Part shown: positions 5,455-13,835 of the stretch, in pieces | How the letters are laid out: every line of letters starts with the position of its first letter | Position numbering within the stretch: position 1 is the stretch's first letter | Assembly (NCBI GenBank): GCA_937894165.1 | Contig: CALCSX010000223.1 | Coordinates: 1 to 13,835, forward strand | Direction: 5' to 3' | DNA from: an uncultured Saprospiraceae bacterium | GTDB lineage: Bacteria; Bacteroidota; Bacteroidia; Chitinophagales; Saprospiraceae | DNA: 13,835 nucleotides | The notes under the pieces: generated by a model | Told to the model about the DNA's origin: nothing | What the model saw: only the letters and a program-made list of their open reading frames with translations | Database searches by the model: none | Program-made: the position numbers and the translations under genes

Positions 5455-8400
5455 TTAATCGATAATAATCATTTTTCTAGTGGCAGTAAAGTTACCGGTT
5501 TCAATGCTATAGTATATAACTCCGGATATTCCTAATTCATTCGTAAGCACTTTCATTTCGTTTAGACCGACTTTAGCATCCATTTCTTTGCGAAGTAGTT
5601 CTCTACCCGCTACGTCATGGAATTTGATCACTGCACGATCATCGACCGGCATGTTGAAGGTGATTCTCGTTTCGTTTCTGAAAGGATTCGGTTCGTTCTG
5701 ATACAATGCGTAGTCGCCAAGACGATTAGCATCGTTCGTGAATCTCAAATCAATTCTCGCCACTTTCAAGTCTTCGCCTAGGTATGCCTCAGCAGGTGTG
5801 TATAATGAACTCATAGTGATCATTTCGCTCAGCTTGCCGTTAGCGTTAGCTTTAACTTTCAGCGTAAACAATACTTCACTTTCGTTCACTGTCAATGGAT
5901 TCAATCTTCCGTATGACATCGTCACTACACCGTTGTTAAGAATTCCTGCATTGTCAAGGGTCATTTCCAACTTACCAGGGATTATTTCCTCTAAGTGGAT
6001 TCCATTCATATGAAGGGTATATTGGTAACCGTTCACTTCAAGGAAGTTCTGACCTTTGATCTGGATCTCAACAACTTCATCTTTCTGCACTTCGCGATCT
6101 TCAGTTACCAAGGAAACTAATTCTCCACTTCTGCCTTCTGTAGATCTGCCTATGGCGCTTTCGTTAACATCACCTATTTTAACTGCGATGAACTTGTTGT
6201 TGATAACATTTTCTTCGCCTGTTAACACCTTGATTTTCTCATTGAAAGGCCAAGGGTTTCTAGGATTAACGAACTCAAAGGCTGCATCTACGAACCTCCA
6301 GCTCTTATTAGATGGAAGTTCAAGGATTTTTCTAAGAATAAGTGCTCTCAATTGTACGAGATCATCAGGTCTGATACGCGCGTCATAATTGATATCCGCT
6401 GCTATCAGTTTGTAAGGACTATCGAAGTCATGCAAGCCAAGCAAGTAGCGTTGAATCAATACCAAATCCAGTGTAGATACGCCATCGAGATAATCGGTGT
6501 TTCTCTCAGCAGAGATCAGGTACAAGTTCGGTGTCGGATTTTCATTGAAAACGAACATACCGTTTTGAGCTGTTACCATTTCAACAGGGTAATTAGGTAA
6601 GGCCGTAGAAAGTGATACTTCAACATCTTTCAATGCTTCTTGATTCTCTGTCACTACTCTACCTGAAATATTGATTCTGTCGATAGCTTCATCTTCACAT
6701 GCATCACTATTATCCTGAAGAACGAGTCTCACCGTACAATAATCGCTATTGCCTGCAAGATCCCAAATCCAGATATCAAGTATAATCAACTGTGTCACAC
6801 CGTTTTCGATATCATCACAAGTAAATGTTCGTGTCGGAACAATGTTGTCACCGGAGAAGGAGTATCTCAAATCTTCCTCTGAAGTACAGTTATCAGTGCT
6901 TTGGATATTGAACCATTCAGCATGAATCGTAATAGTTCCATCTTCCATGGCTACAGCAATAATCTCATCCGTACATATTGGAGAAGGTTTTTTGACATCC
7001 TTGACTTCGACCAATTGCGTACAAGTCGTGATATTGCCACAACCGTCTGTCACTGACCATTGTATTCTGTGTGTACCTAAGCCTACATTTTGAATAGCCA
7101 CCTGTACATCAGTTCCTTTGACAGTTCCTGTTACATCAAATGTACCATTGTTATCTCTATCGAATTGGTAAGTCCAATTCAATTCAGCATTGATACCACA
7201 GCTTTCATCGATAGCAGATTGGTTCAATAGTATAGTGCCATTTTCACAGTCTGTACCTTCAAATCCAACTTCAACTGTGTTACAATTCACTATTTCAGGT
7301 GCTTCTTCATCAGAGATTTTGATTACCTGAGTTCGTGTGTATTTACCTAGTTCAAATGGATCGTTAGGGCTGTATACACACCAATCAATCACTGTCCAAG
7401 TTCTAAGAATCTTGTAACATACTCCGTCTACAAAGTTGAAAATATCATCCTTCTTGCTTACTGCTACTGATTCACACACTCCTGTGGAAAGAATAGGTGC
7501 AGCCATAGGGATATTATCTAAACATGTTCCTTCCCAATCAGCCGGCCATATGATGTCTGTCAATGGATCGAATGGTTGTGGAGAATTAATGTTGATTATT
7601 TGCGTACAAGTCACCTGAGAGAAGCCTTCCACTCTCCAAATTCTCGTTACGACACCTGTTCCACAATGGTTGAGATTTTCGATGTCGGTATAGAAGAACT
7701 CAGTGTTAGGACAACCTTGGATCAATGTTGGAACACCAGTTACACTAGTATCATAGATATCCTCAAGACAATCTACAGTAATAGATTCAGGACATTCAAT
7801 AACCGGTGGAATCTTATTATCCACGATTATCTCCACCATACATTCATTGTAATTATCACCGGCTGATCCAAAAATACCGTTCATATCTGCATCATCCCAT
7901 GCTCTTAGTACCACCATTATCGGACCTGCGCCCACATCTGCACAGCAGAAATCGACATAGTCACCAGGTATTAAGTTTTCAGGGATTCCACAATTATCTG
8001 ACATTCTGAACACTTGCAGTTTCATATTTCCACAGTTGTCATAACTTCCATTATCAAAGCTAGTAGCAAATACTCTAGCATTACCTGAGTTAGTTAATGA
8101 CACTACTGTTTGTTCAATACATACCGTCACAGGAGGCACATTGTCTACAACAGTAACTTCGAACATACAAACGCTGTAGTTCCAGCAATTATCAGATACC
8201 TGAACTTTTACTGTGTGTTTGCCTTTCTTCATGTTTTTGATAATGAAATCACCGTTCGGAGACTTAACTACCGTGCAACCTGAAACAATCACTACTATAT
8301 CTTTCACTTCGCTACAATCATCAGTAAGCAATTGATTGATATTTCCAAGATTCAGCGATCCCATACAGCTATAATTGTCTGTACTAATCGTAACATCATC

Positions 8401-11400
8401 GAAACACTGCGTAAATTCAGGACCGGTGATATCATTCACCTTGATAGCCTGTATATGTCTCAATGGATTCACACCAAATGAAAGTGGTAAACATTCATTT
8501 CTGATCGTCCAGTGTCTTAGTATTTCATATGCTCCTGTACAGTTAGCATCGTCTAAGATTTCATCCCAGTATCCGATATTGAATTCACATAAATGTGAAC
8601 CATAAACCGGTTGACCTTCTATCGTTGGATAGCCTGTGTTATCAGGATGTGTCAAGTTAGGGTTCAATGCTACCTCTGCGCAATTGAATGCATCATCAAA
8701 GACGAAGTCTGTAGGGAATTCAATCATTTCAAGATCGAAAGGTAGAATTGTTATCACTTGATCGCAAGTTACTTTGTCACCAAATGCATTTGTAATCACC
8801 CAAGTTCTATTCAAGATAGCTCGTGGATCGCTACAAGTTCCTAAATCCTCGTAAGTATCGAAATAACTTATTTGAGCAGTCGGCACACAATTAGTTACCA
8901 CTGGAGAACCTGTAAATATTGGGTCGTAAGACTCATTACATTGAATTGTAACGTCCTCAGGACAATCTACCAATGGTATTGACAGTGCTTCCACATTTAT
9001 TAATGTTGTACAACAGTTAACTATAGGGTCATTACAGCTACAGATAGTTGCTGTAACTTGAGTTCCCATGTGTTCAGTTGTCAAAATAGCTGTTCCCGCT
9101 TGACTAGTTCCTATAATCATACCCATTTCGTCATAAAGAGTGATACAGTAGTTATCATAGCATCTGTATGCACTTCCTTCCAACAACATATCACCTGTTA
9201 CAGGACCGGAACAATCTCCACCAAGAGACAGGTTAATTTCATCATTACAAACCAGAGTGGTTGTGTTAGGGATGAATTCAACAACAGTTACAGTATAGCT
9301 ACAAGAGTCTATATTTCCTGATGGATCAATGATTGTAACAGTAACTACCGTAGTACCGATAGGGAAATAGTATCCCGGCGCAGGAGAGAAAATCACCTGG
9401 CTAATGCCACAATTATCGCTTGCGTCAATCGCAGGGTACTGGTAGGTTGTGCTACATTCTGTAGGACCTAGGAATAATGTTACATCATTACAATAGCTAG
9501 GGCTTATAACAGGATCTTGGTTATCAAGAACTGTCACCTCAAAGCTACAGGTAGATTCATTTCCAAATTGATCAATTAGAGTGTATGTTACCAAAGTAAC
9601 ACCAACTTCAAAGAATTCAGTCACTTCATAACCGCCCATGTCAGTTAAAACTCCACTTGCCGGTACATTAATACCATCTACTGAGCTATAATCTACTCGA
9701 ATTGAACCTAAACAACAGTTATCTCCAAAGAATGCATGTGTCCAAGTAAATTCAGCACCACATATTCCAAGTTCAGCATCCAAAGTCACATCAGTCTGGC
9801 TGTATGGCAACATTTCTGAGAACTGTATTTCCCATGAGTCTAAAGAACCTGCAAGATCTAGGCTGCTATAGATTTCTAAAGTCCATGTACCGAACGAAGA
9901 TTCACCGAAGAAATTCTTAAACGGCTGGATAGGCTGGTATGTACCCCCTTGTCCCGCAGGTCCACATAGAACATTTTCAAGACTTTCGTCAGCATTATCA
10001 TCAAGATTCATATCGAAGTCAGCTGTTTGGTTACAGATATTATCAAATAATATTATCTGTGTACCATTAGGGCTGATCAAACGCGCAGTTAATCCAAACA
10101 TTGTAGGATAAGTTCCTACTAAATTACTGATAGTTATATCAGATATTTGGAAATCTTCAGTGACATTTATCGTTGAGGTGAAACATTGGCCGGATTCGAT
10201 TGCTCCGCCGGTTCCCTCATAATCATATGTCTCAACTTCTGCACAGAAAGGTGCTTCTTCATCAGTAACTTCTACATCGAAGCTACACATTCTAACTGAA
10301 GGATTTTCGCTTTGAAGTGTTGCTAAACCGCCATTGTCAGGGAAAATAACGTCTGTAAGTTCGTCATTAAGTTCTCCTAGACTTTCAGCATCACAATCAT
10401 TTGCAAGTCTCCAATCTTCAGCAGTATCTGTATCACAAATTCTGATTCTGTGGAATGAATTGCCATTGAGGTTGCCTGACCAATTAAAGTTGGTAGGAAT
10501 GTAGCCATTCAATGCAACACCATCAATAATTCTATCTAAAAATCCTATGTAATATCCTACCTGAGTTCCTTCAGGTAAAGTTGTAAACAATTGTACATAC
10601 ACATCACCCGGTGCAAGAACTACATCAGCCGGAACCATGTAAGTTTCTGTATCCGGTCCTTCTCTTGAAATTTCCAAACAAGATAGATCGTAAGATGCCG
10701 GTCCGAAATTAGTTATTTCAATTCCACTTACCACACCATCATTAACTACCTCAGTGATGAGGAGTATGGGTTGGTCTGTGATAGTGTATTTCACTGTATT
10801 TAATCCGACATCGAATACATATCCAGATGCATCAAGTATTCCACAGCCTGTGATTTCACCAAATACATTTTCCACTTGGTAAATAACAGATACATTATCA
10901 GGACAATTATCCTCTATTCCTTGCGGTTGGATACCAAACACAGCTGCTCCACAAGTTAATATATCATTAGTGATAACAACATCATCAGGACACTCCATTG
11001 ATGGAGGCAGGTGGAAATCGTTAACTACTATTTTCAATTGACAAGTGTCTCTATTACCACAATCATCCTCAGCCTGGAAGATCAATATTGTAAGACCGAC
11101 AGGGAATAAATCTCCTGAGTTTAAGCCGGTAGTATCAATTTGTGTAATCACTACTCCACTACAGTTATCTTCAGCCGCAGGAGGAGAGAAATTCACAAAT
11201 GCTGAACACCAACCCTCAGGTGCACTCACTATGATAGGTAATCTTGGACAATTCGTAAATGTAGGAGGAGTAACATCTCCAATGCTAAATCTGCCTGTAA
11301 AGCTACTAGCATTTCCACATTCATCAGTAGCTGTAAATATTACATCTACATATCGCGTATTACCACAGATAGTAATCCAGTTTGAAGGATGGTAATCATT

Positions 11401-13835
11401 GCTCCACTCGAATGATCCACATGAATCAACTGCTGTTGCCCCGGCATTATTTGTTAACCAGAAATCAAACTCCGGATAATTTCCTGCAGGTGGGCCATCA
11501 CATTCTTCCATCACCATATCCTCACCACCGGTAATTATCGGTCCTTGCGTGTCTTGGATAATAAATTCTGCTTCAGCAGTTACAGAGTTGCCACAATCAT
11601 CAATTATTGTGAATCTAAATAATTTAGTTCCTGTAATTGCACACAAGTCAGTTTCATTCACCAAATCATATTCCCAAGTCACATCAGAACAAATATCTGA
11701 TGCTACTCCATTTCCATTAGCTGCTAACCATGCATTGAGTTCTTCAATATTTCCACTACCGTTACATTCAGCAATGTAAGTTGTCGGTAATACATCGAAG
11801 ACTGGATCAGTATTATCTTCTATTGTGAAGTTAGCTTCAGTATTGACTGATACATTTCCACATTCATCAGTAGCCACAAATCTGTATCGTCTTACACTAG
11901 TTCCTCCACAATTAAGTGTTTCACTGATTAACTCATTTGACCAAGTTAAAGGCTCACTACAAGCATCTGTTGCTCTTGCTCCACCATTATCATTCAACCA
12001 GTTTTCAAGATCCGCTATATTTCCAGCACCATCACATTCTACTAAAGTATCTCTAGCTTCAGTGATAATGGTTGGACCTACGTTATCTACAACATTTACT
12101 GTTGCAAGAGCAGTAACAAAGTTACCACATGCATCGGTAGCAGTGAATGTCACATCGGCAAAGCCGGTTCCATCACTACAACCATCTTCAAGACCATCGA
12201 AATCATTAGTATAAACAACTAAAGAACAATCGTCAGATGCATCAGCACCACCCACAATATTTAACCATGCGATTATTTGATCATATGGATCAGTTGAACC
12301 ATCACACTCAATTGTCAAATTCTGAGGTAAAATCTCCCATTCAGGAGCTGTTTCATCAAAGATGCTAAATATAGCAGTAGTAGAACTTGAATTGCCACAA
12401 TCATCAGTAGCAGTAAAGGTCACTGCCACTTCACCGGTTGTTCCACAATCTGTCAATATTGTTCCGTAGTTATTTGACCATGTTATGTTTCCACACAGAT
12501 CTTCTGCTACAGCGAATCCGTTGTTATTCAACCAATTTAATATATCAGAAGAATTATTCGCTCCATTACACTGAACCATAAATGGCTGTGCAGGGGTCGT
12601 AATTTCCGGTGCTGTGGTATCCTCAATAATTACATTTGCAAAACATTCCGTGCTATTTCCTGAATCATCAGTTGCTATAAATCTGTAAAGTATAGTTTCA
12701 GTATTTCCACACTGAGAATTTACACTGAATACTGAAGCAACAATTTCAACATTATCATCACAATTATCAGTCGCAACAGCAGAAGCTATCCAATCATTGA
12801 TCAAATCAGTATTGTTCACATCAGCACATTCTAAAACTAAATCCACAGGACATGTAAGAACAGGTGCTTCTGTATCACCTACTGTTACTGTAAAGCTACA
12901 TGTCCATGTCTGTCCACTCGCATCTTCCGTAATTGTATATGTCACAGTACTAGTTCCTAAAGTAAATATGTATCCACTCACATCATTCAAGCCATCTACC
13001 ATACTTCCATCAGGATTTTCAACTTCCCATGTTATGGTTGCCGGACAATTACTATTTGCTAATAAAGGAGTCAAGCTACCAGCAGGGGATTCCCATTCAC
13101 ATGTGCCTTCATCGGTACTGTTTATCACTACATTACCCGGACATACGATCACAGGATCCTCCGTATCGATGACATTGATCGCAAACCAACAAGTATCACT
13201 TACATTGCCACTTCCATCTTCTGCTACATAGGCAATATCGTACAGGCCAACTCCTAGGATACTATCCTGAGCAGGACCAAATACTTGTCTCACCTCTATA
13301 ACTTCACAGTTGTCTTCCGCAATAGGTATACTCCATATCGCACCACTCTCACAATCGTCATCAAACAGACCTACCGTGAATGTAATGTCTTGTGGACAAT
13401 TTACAAATACAGGTATTTCCGTATCTTCTACTACTATTTCTATCTCGCATGTTACTGTATTTCCTGCAGCATCTACAGCCGTCCAGATCACTACTGTACT
13501 TCCCACAGGGAAGGTAGCACCTGCTAAGCTGTTTGGATTGCCCCACGCTCCGAAATTGTGCGTCAAACTCACCACTCCACAGTTGTCCGTAGCCGTAGCG
13601 TCAAACTCAGTTCCCTCAACTATATAACCACATACACCATCCGTAGTTTCTCTCTCGAAATTATCTACGTCCGTAGGACATGTGATCACTGGGAATTCCT
13701 CATCCATAACTGTCACACTCTGTATACATGTACTCACATTGCCTGAAGAATCTATCACTGTAAACTCTACCTGGTTGATGCCCACTGCAAATTCGTACTC
13801 CGTACCATTCGCCTGTGGTGTGCTGATGCTATTAT
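5455..13835 (-). CDS. Giant HYR/Ig-like repeat surface protein with T9SS type A sorting domain, N-terminus off the right edge
   Basis: The frame is open from the right edge to the stop at 5457-5455, at least 2,793 codons. A GTG at 13785 (residue 1 below) is internal: upstream codons encode ANGTEYEFAVGINQVEF, a normal HYR strand, so start and signal peptide are missing. Order: four HYR domains (the first partial, to about 303), six tandem repeats of about 88 residues (304-836), HYR (837-922), an HYR interrupted by a lamin-tail-like domain (about 1007-1130), a proprotein-convertase P-like domain (1186-1324), HYR pieces to about 1502, further Cys-rich Ig-like units to about 2370, a carboxypeptidase-regulatory-like fold (2372-2428), dockerin-like (2429-2490), cohesin-like (2553-2684) and the sorting domain (2691-2776). 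Many domains keep D-N-C and D-x-x-G-N motifs. Probably exported by T9SS and anchored or released at the surface as an adhesin-like stalk; no catalytic domain is visible. Confidence 0.93.
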   Translation of the reverse strand, partial: NSISTPQANGTEYEFAVGINQVEFTVIDSSGNVSTCIQSVTVMDEEFPVITCPTDVDNFERETTDGVCGYIVEGTEFDATATDNCGVVSLTHNFGAWGNPNSLAGATFPVGSTVVIWTAVDAAGNTVTCEIEIVVEDTEIPVFVNCPQDITFTVGLFDDDCESGAIWSIPIAEDNCEVIEVRQVFGPAQDSILGVGLYDIAYVAEDGSGNVSDTCWFAINVIDTEDPVIVCPGNVVINSTDEGTCEWESPAGSLTPLLANSNCPATITWEVENPDGSMVDGLNDVSGYIFTLGTSTVTYTITEDASGQTWTCSFTVTVGDTEAPVLTCPVDLVLECADVNNTDLINDWIASAVATDNCDDNVEIVASVFSVNSQCGNTETILYRFIATDDSGNSTECFANVIIEDTTAPEITTPAQPFMVQCNGANNSSDILNWLNNNGFAVAEDLCGNITWSNNYGTILTDCGTTGEVAVTFTATDDCGNSSSTTAIFSIFDETAPEWEILPQNLTIECDGSTDPYDQIIAWLNIVGGADASDDCSLVVYTNDFDGLEDGCSDGTGFADVTFTATDACGNFVTALATVNVVDNVGPTIITEARDTLVECDGAGNIADLENWLNDNGGARATDACSEPLTWSNELISETLNCGGTSVRRYRFVATDECGNVSVNTEANFTIEDNTDPVFDVLPTTYIAECNGSGNIEELNAWLAANGNGVASDICSDVTWEYDLVNETDLCAITGTKLFRFTIIDDCGNSVTAEAEFIIQDTQGPIITGGEDMVMEECDGPPAGNYPEFDFWLTNNAGATAVDSCGSFEWSNDYHPSNWITICGNTRYVDVIFTATDECGNASSFTGRFSIGDVTPPTFTNCPRLPIIVSAPEGWCSAFVNFSPPAAEDNCSGVVITQIDTTGLNSGDLFPVGLTILIFQAEDDCGNRDTCQLKIVVNDFHLPPSMECPDDVVITNDILTCGAAVFGIQPQGIEDNCPDNVSVIYQVENVFGEITGCGILDASGYVFDVGLNTVKYTITDQPILLITEVVNDGVVSGIEITNFGPASYDLSCLEISREGPDTETYMVPADVVLAPGDVYVQLFTTLPEGTQVGYYIGFLDRIIDGVALNGYIPTNFNWSGNLNGNSFHRIRICDTDTAEDWRLANDCDAESLGELNDELTDVIFPDNGGLATLQSENPSVRMCSFDVEVTDEEAPFCAEVETYDYEGTGGAIESGQCFTSTINVTEDFQISDITISNLVGTYPTMFGLTARLISPNGTQIILFDNICNQTADFDMNLDDNADESLENVLCGPAGQGGTYQPIQPFKNFFGESSFGTWTLEIYSSLDLAGSLDSWEIQFSEMLPYSQTDVTLDAELGICGAEFTWTHAFFGDNCCLGSIRVDYSSVDGINVPASGVLTDMGGYEVTEFFEVGVTLVTYTLIDQFGNESTCSFEVTVLDNQDPVISPSYCNDVTLFLGPTECSTTYQYPAIDASDNCGISQVIFSPAPGYYFPIGTTVVTVTIIDPSGNIDSCSYTVTVVEFIPNTTTLVCNDEINLSLGGDCSGPVTGDMLLEGSAYRCYDNYCITLYDEMGMIIGTSQAGTAILTTEHMGTQVTATICSCNDPIVNCCTTLINVEALSIPLVDCPEDVTIQCNESYDPIFTGSPVVTNCVPTAQISYFDTYEDLGTCSDPRAILNRTWVITNAFGDKVTCDQVITILPFDLEMIEFPTDFVFDDAFNCAEVALNPNLTHPDNTGYPTIEGQPVYGSHLCEFNIGYWDEILDDANCTGAYEILRHWTIRNECLPLSFGVNPLRHIQAIKVNDITGPEFTQCFDDVTISTDNYSCMGSLNLGNINQLLTDDCSEVKDIVVIVSGCTVVKSPNGDFIIKNMKKGKHTVKVQVSDNCWNYSVCMFEVTVVDNVPPVTVCIEQTVVSLTNSGNARVFATSFDNGSYDNCGNMKLQVFRMSDNCGIPENLIPGDYVDFCCADVGAGPIMVVLRAWDDADMNGIFGSAGDNYNECMVEIIVDNKIPPVIECPESITVDCLEDIYDTSVTGVPTLIQGCPNTEFFYTDIENLNHCGTGVVTRIWRVEGFSQVTCTQIININSPQPFDPLTDIIWPADWEGTCLDNIPMAAPILSTGVCESVAVSKKDDIFNFVDGVCYKILRTWTVIDWCVYSPNDPFELGKYTRTQVIKISDEEAPEIVNCNTVEVGFEGTDCENGTILLNQSAIDESCGINAELNWTYQFDRDNNGTFDVTGTVKGTDVQVAIQNVGLGTHRIQWSVTDGCGNITTCTQLVEVKDVKKPSPICTDEIIAVAMEDGTITIHAEWFNIQSTDNCTSEEDLRYSFSGDNIVPTRTFTCDDIENGVTQLIILDIWIWDLAGNSDYCTVRLVLQDNSDACEDEAIDRINISGRVVTENQEALKDVEVSLSTALPNYPVEMVTAQNGMFVFNENPTPNLYLISAERNTDYLDGVSTLDLVLIQRYLLGLHDFDSPYKLIAADINYDARIRPDDLVQLRALILRKILELPSNKSWRFVDAAFEFVNPRNPWPFNEKIKVLTGEENVINNKFIAVKIGDVNESAIGRSTEGRSGELVSLVTEDREVQKDEVVEIQIKGQNFLEVNGYQYTLHMNGIHLEEIIPGKLEMTLDNAGILNNGVVTMSYGRLNPLTVNESEVLFTLKVKANANGKLSEMITMSSLYTPAEAYLGEDLKVARIDLRFTNDANRLGDYALYQNEPNPFRNETRITFNMPVDDRAVIKFHDVAGRELLRKEMDAKVGLNEMKVLTNELGISGVIYYSIETGNFTATRKMIIID
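5458..5715 (-). other. T9SS type A C-terminal sorting domain
   Basis: Residues 2691-2776 start with YALYQNEPNPFRNETRITF, the hallmark Q-N-x-P-N-P-F motif. They follow with IKFHDVAGREL and end with GVIYYSIETGNFTATRKMII. This is the usual length and position of the signal recognised by the type IX secretion machinery of Bacteroidota. Confidence 0.93.
5734..6129 (-). other. Cohesin-like beta domain in the giant protein
   Basis: Residues about 2553-2684 contain KDEVVEIQIKGQNFLEVNGYQYTLHMNG-type strands, then GVVTMSYGRLNPLTVNESEVLFTLKVKA and a YTPAEAYL turn. This resembles cohesin folds: a V-x-V/I-x-I-x-x-x-x-F start, then G-x-Q-x-T-L, then L-F-x-L-x-F/V. The assignment is by pattern only. Confidence 0.6.
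6316..6501 (-). other. Dockerin-like module in the giant protein
   Basis: Residues 2429-2490 hold two EF-hand-like loops. The first (N2429, D2431, D2440) leads into GVSTLDLVLIQRYLLGL. The second (D2464, N2466, D2468, D2475) leads into DLVQLRALILRKIL. The first lacks an acidic residue at its fifth position (Leu), so calcium binding there is less certain. The following SWRFVDAAFEF segment typically accompanies this module in Saprospiria proteins, by my recollection. Confidence 0.75.
9814..10230 (-). other. Proprotein-convertase P-like domain in the giant protein
   Basis: Residues about 1186-1324 run from ETYDYEGTGG through INVTEDFQISDITISN, LTARLISPNGTQIILFDN and a final FGTWTLEIYSSLDLAGSLDSW. 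These are hallmarks of P-domain jelly rolls (I-x-D-x-x-I/V, L-x-S-P-x-G-T, G-x-W-x-L, L-x-x-W). No subtilisin catalytic domain adjoins it, so here it is probably a structural or binding module. Confidence 0.75.
10396..10767 (-). other. Lamin-tail-like domain nested in an HYR repeat
   Basis: Residues about 1007-1130 begin ILLITEVVNDG, continue with GIEITNFGPASYDLSCLEI and APGDVYVQLF, the pattern of lamin tail (LTD) domains of bacterial exported proteins. The host HYR begins at PPSMECPDDV (about 927) and breaks off at VKYTITDQP. Its last strand, RMCSFDVEVTDEEAP, appears only at about 1165-1179. Confidence 0.65.
11020..11277 (-). other. Canonical HYR domain within the giant protein
   Basis: Residues 837-922 form the most textbook HYR domain of the chain: T-P-P-T-F-T-N-C-P at the start, A-A-E-D-N-C in the middle, F-P-V-G-L-T, then D-D-C-G-N and a C-Q-L-K-I-V-V-N-D exit. 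It separates the 88-residue repeats from the interrupted HYR that follows. Confidence 0.8.
11278..12876 (-). repeat. Six tandem repeats of about 88 residues in the giant protein
   Basis: Units begin near residues 304, 389, 477, 567, 657 and 745 (lengths 86-92). The shared plan is D-x-x-x-P, then an E/Q-C-x-G motif, L-x-x-W-L-x-x-N-G, an A-x-D-x-C motif, W-S/E-N/Y-D/E, a lone Cys, and F-T/R-A-T-D-x-C/S-G-N. They differ from the HYR units around them by the conserved W-L segment. The copies are diverged, so this is an old expansion. Confidence 0.8.

Noticed and set aside
9814..10230. The giant protein as a subtilisin-like protease because of the P-like domain
   Set aside because: No Asp/His/Ser catalytic motifs are visible in the translated part; P-like domains also occur alone in bacterial surface proteins. 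An unseen N-terminal domain cannot be excluded.
5738..13746. Numerous plus-strand reading frames opposite the giant gene
   Set aside because: All are antisense shadows of one uninterrupted coding frame with clear domains; none shows a recognisable domain of its own.

Overview
The window looks like chromosomal DNA of a Bacteroidota bacterium, most likely from the Saprospiria (Lewinella/Haliscomenobacter-like). The main reason is a giant modular HYR/Ig-like surface protein on the minus strand. It ends in a dockerin-like module, a cohesin-like module and a type IX secretion (T9SS) type A sorting domain, an order I associate with that class. AT-rich spacers full of short palindromic repeats and the absence of clear Shine-Dalgarno sites fit the same group. 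The genus cannot be fixed from the sequence.

Layout, left to right. (1) 1-689, minus: the N-terminal part of an unrecognised secreted protein that runs off the left edge. A (TG)13 tract lies just upstream and may control its start by slippage. (2) 690-1259: non-coding spacer with an AT-rich half, a perfect 20-bp palindrome, a 16-17-bp minisatellite and overlapping hairpins that abut the next gene's stop codon. (3) 1260-3701, minus: an Lhr-type DEXH helicase resembling the ligase-associated DNA-damage-response helicases, but without ligase or nuclease partners in the window. (4) 3702-3961: divergent spacer with a dispersed Bacteroidota-type repeat. (5) 3962-4780, plus: a small secreted protein of unknown function with YD/MORN-like strands. 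(6) 4781-5454: a dense repeat spacer holding a diverged direct repeat, three copies of a 23-bp palindrome, an approximately 84-nt structured element, and two minus-directed intrinsic terminators. (7) 5455-13835, minus: the giant surface protein, at least 2,793 residues, with its N terminus beyond the right edge.

The genes do not form an obvious operon or single pathway. The two end genes and the plus-strand gene encode predicted exported proteins; the helicase is a housekeeping or repair gene among them. I see no CRISPR array, tRNA, rRNA, transposase or defence system. The points most worth a second look are the possible phase-variable start of the left-edge gene, the foreign domains nested inside HYR repeats of the giant protein, and the repeat-rich spacer bounded by two same-direction terminators.
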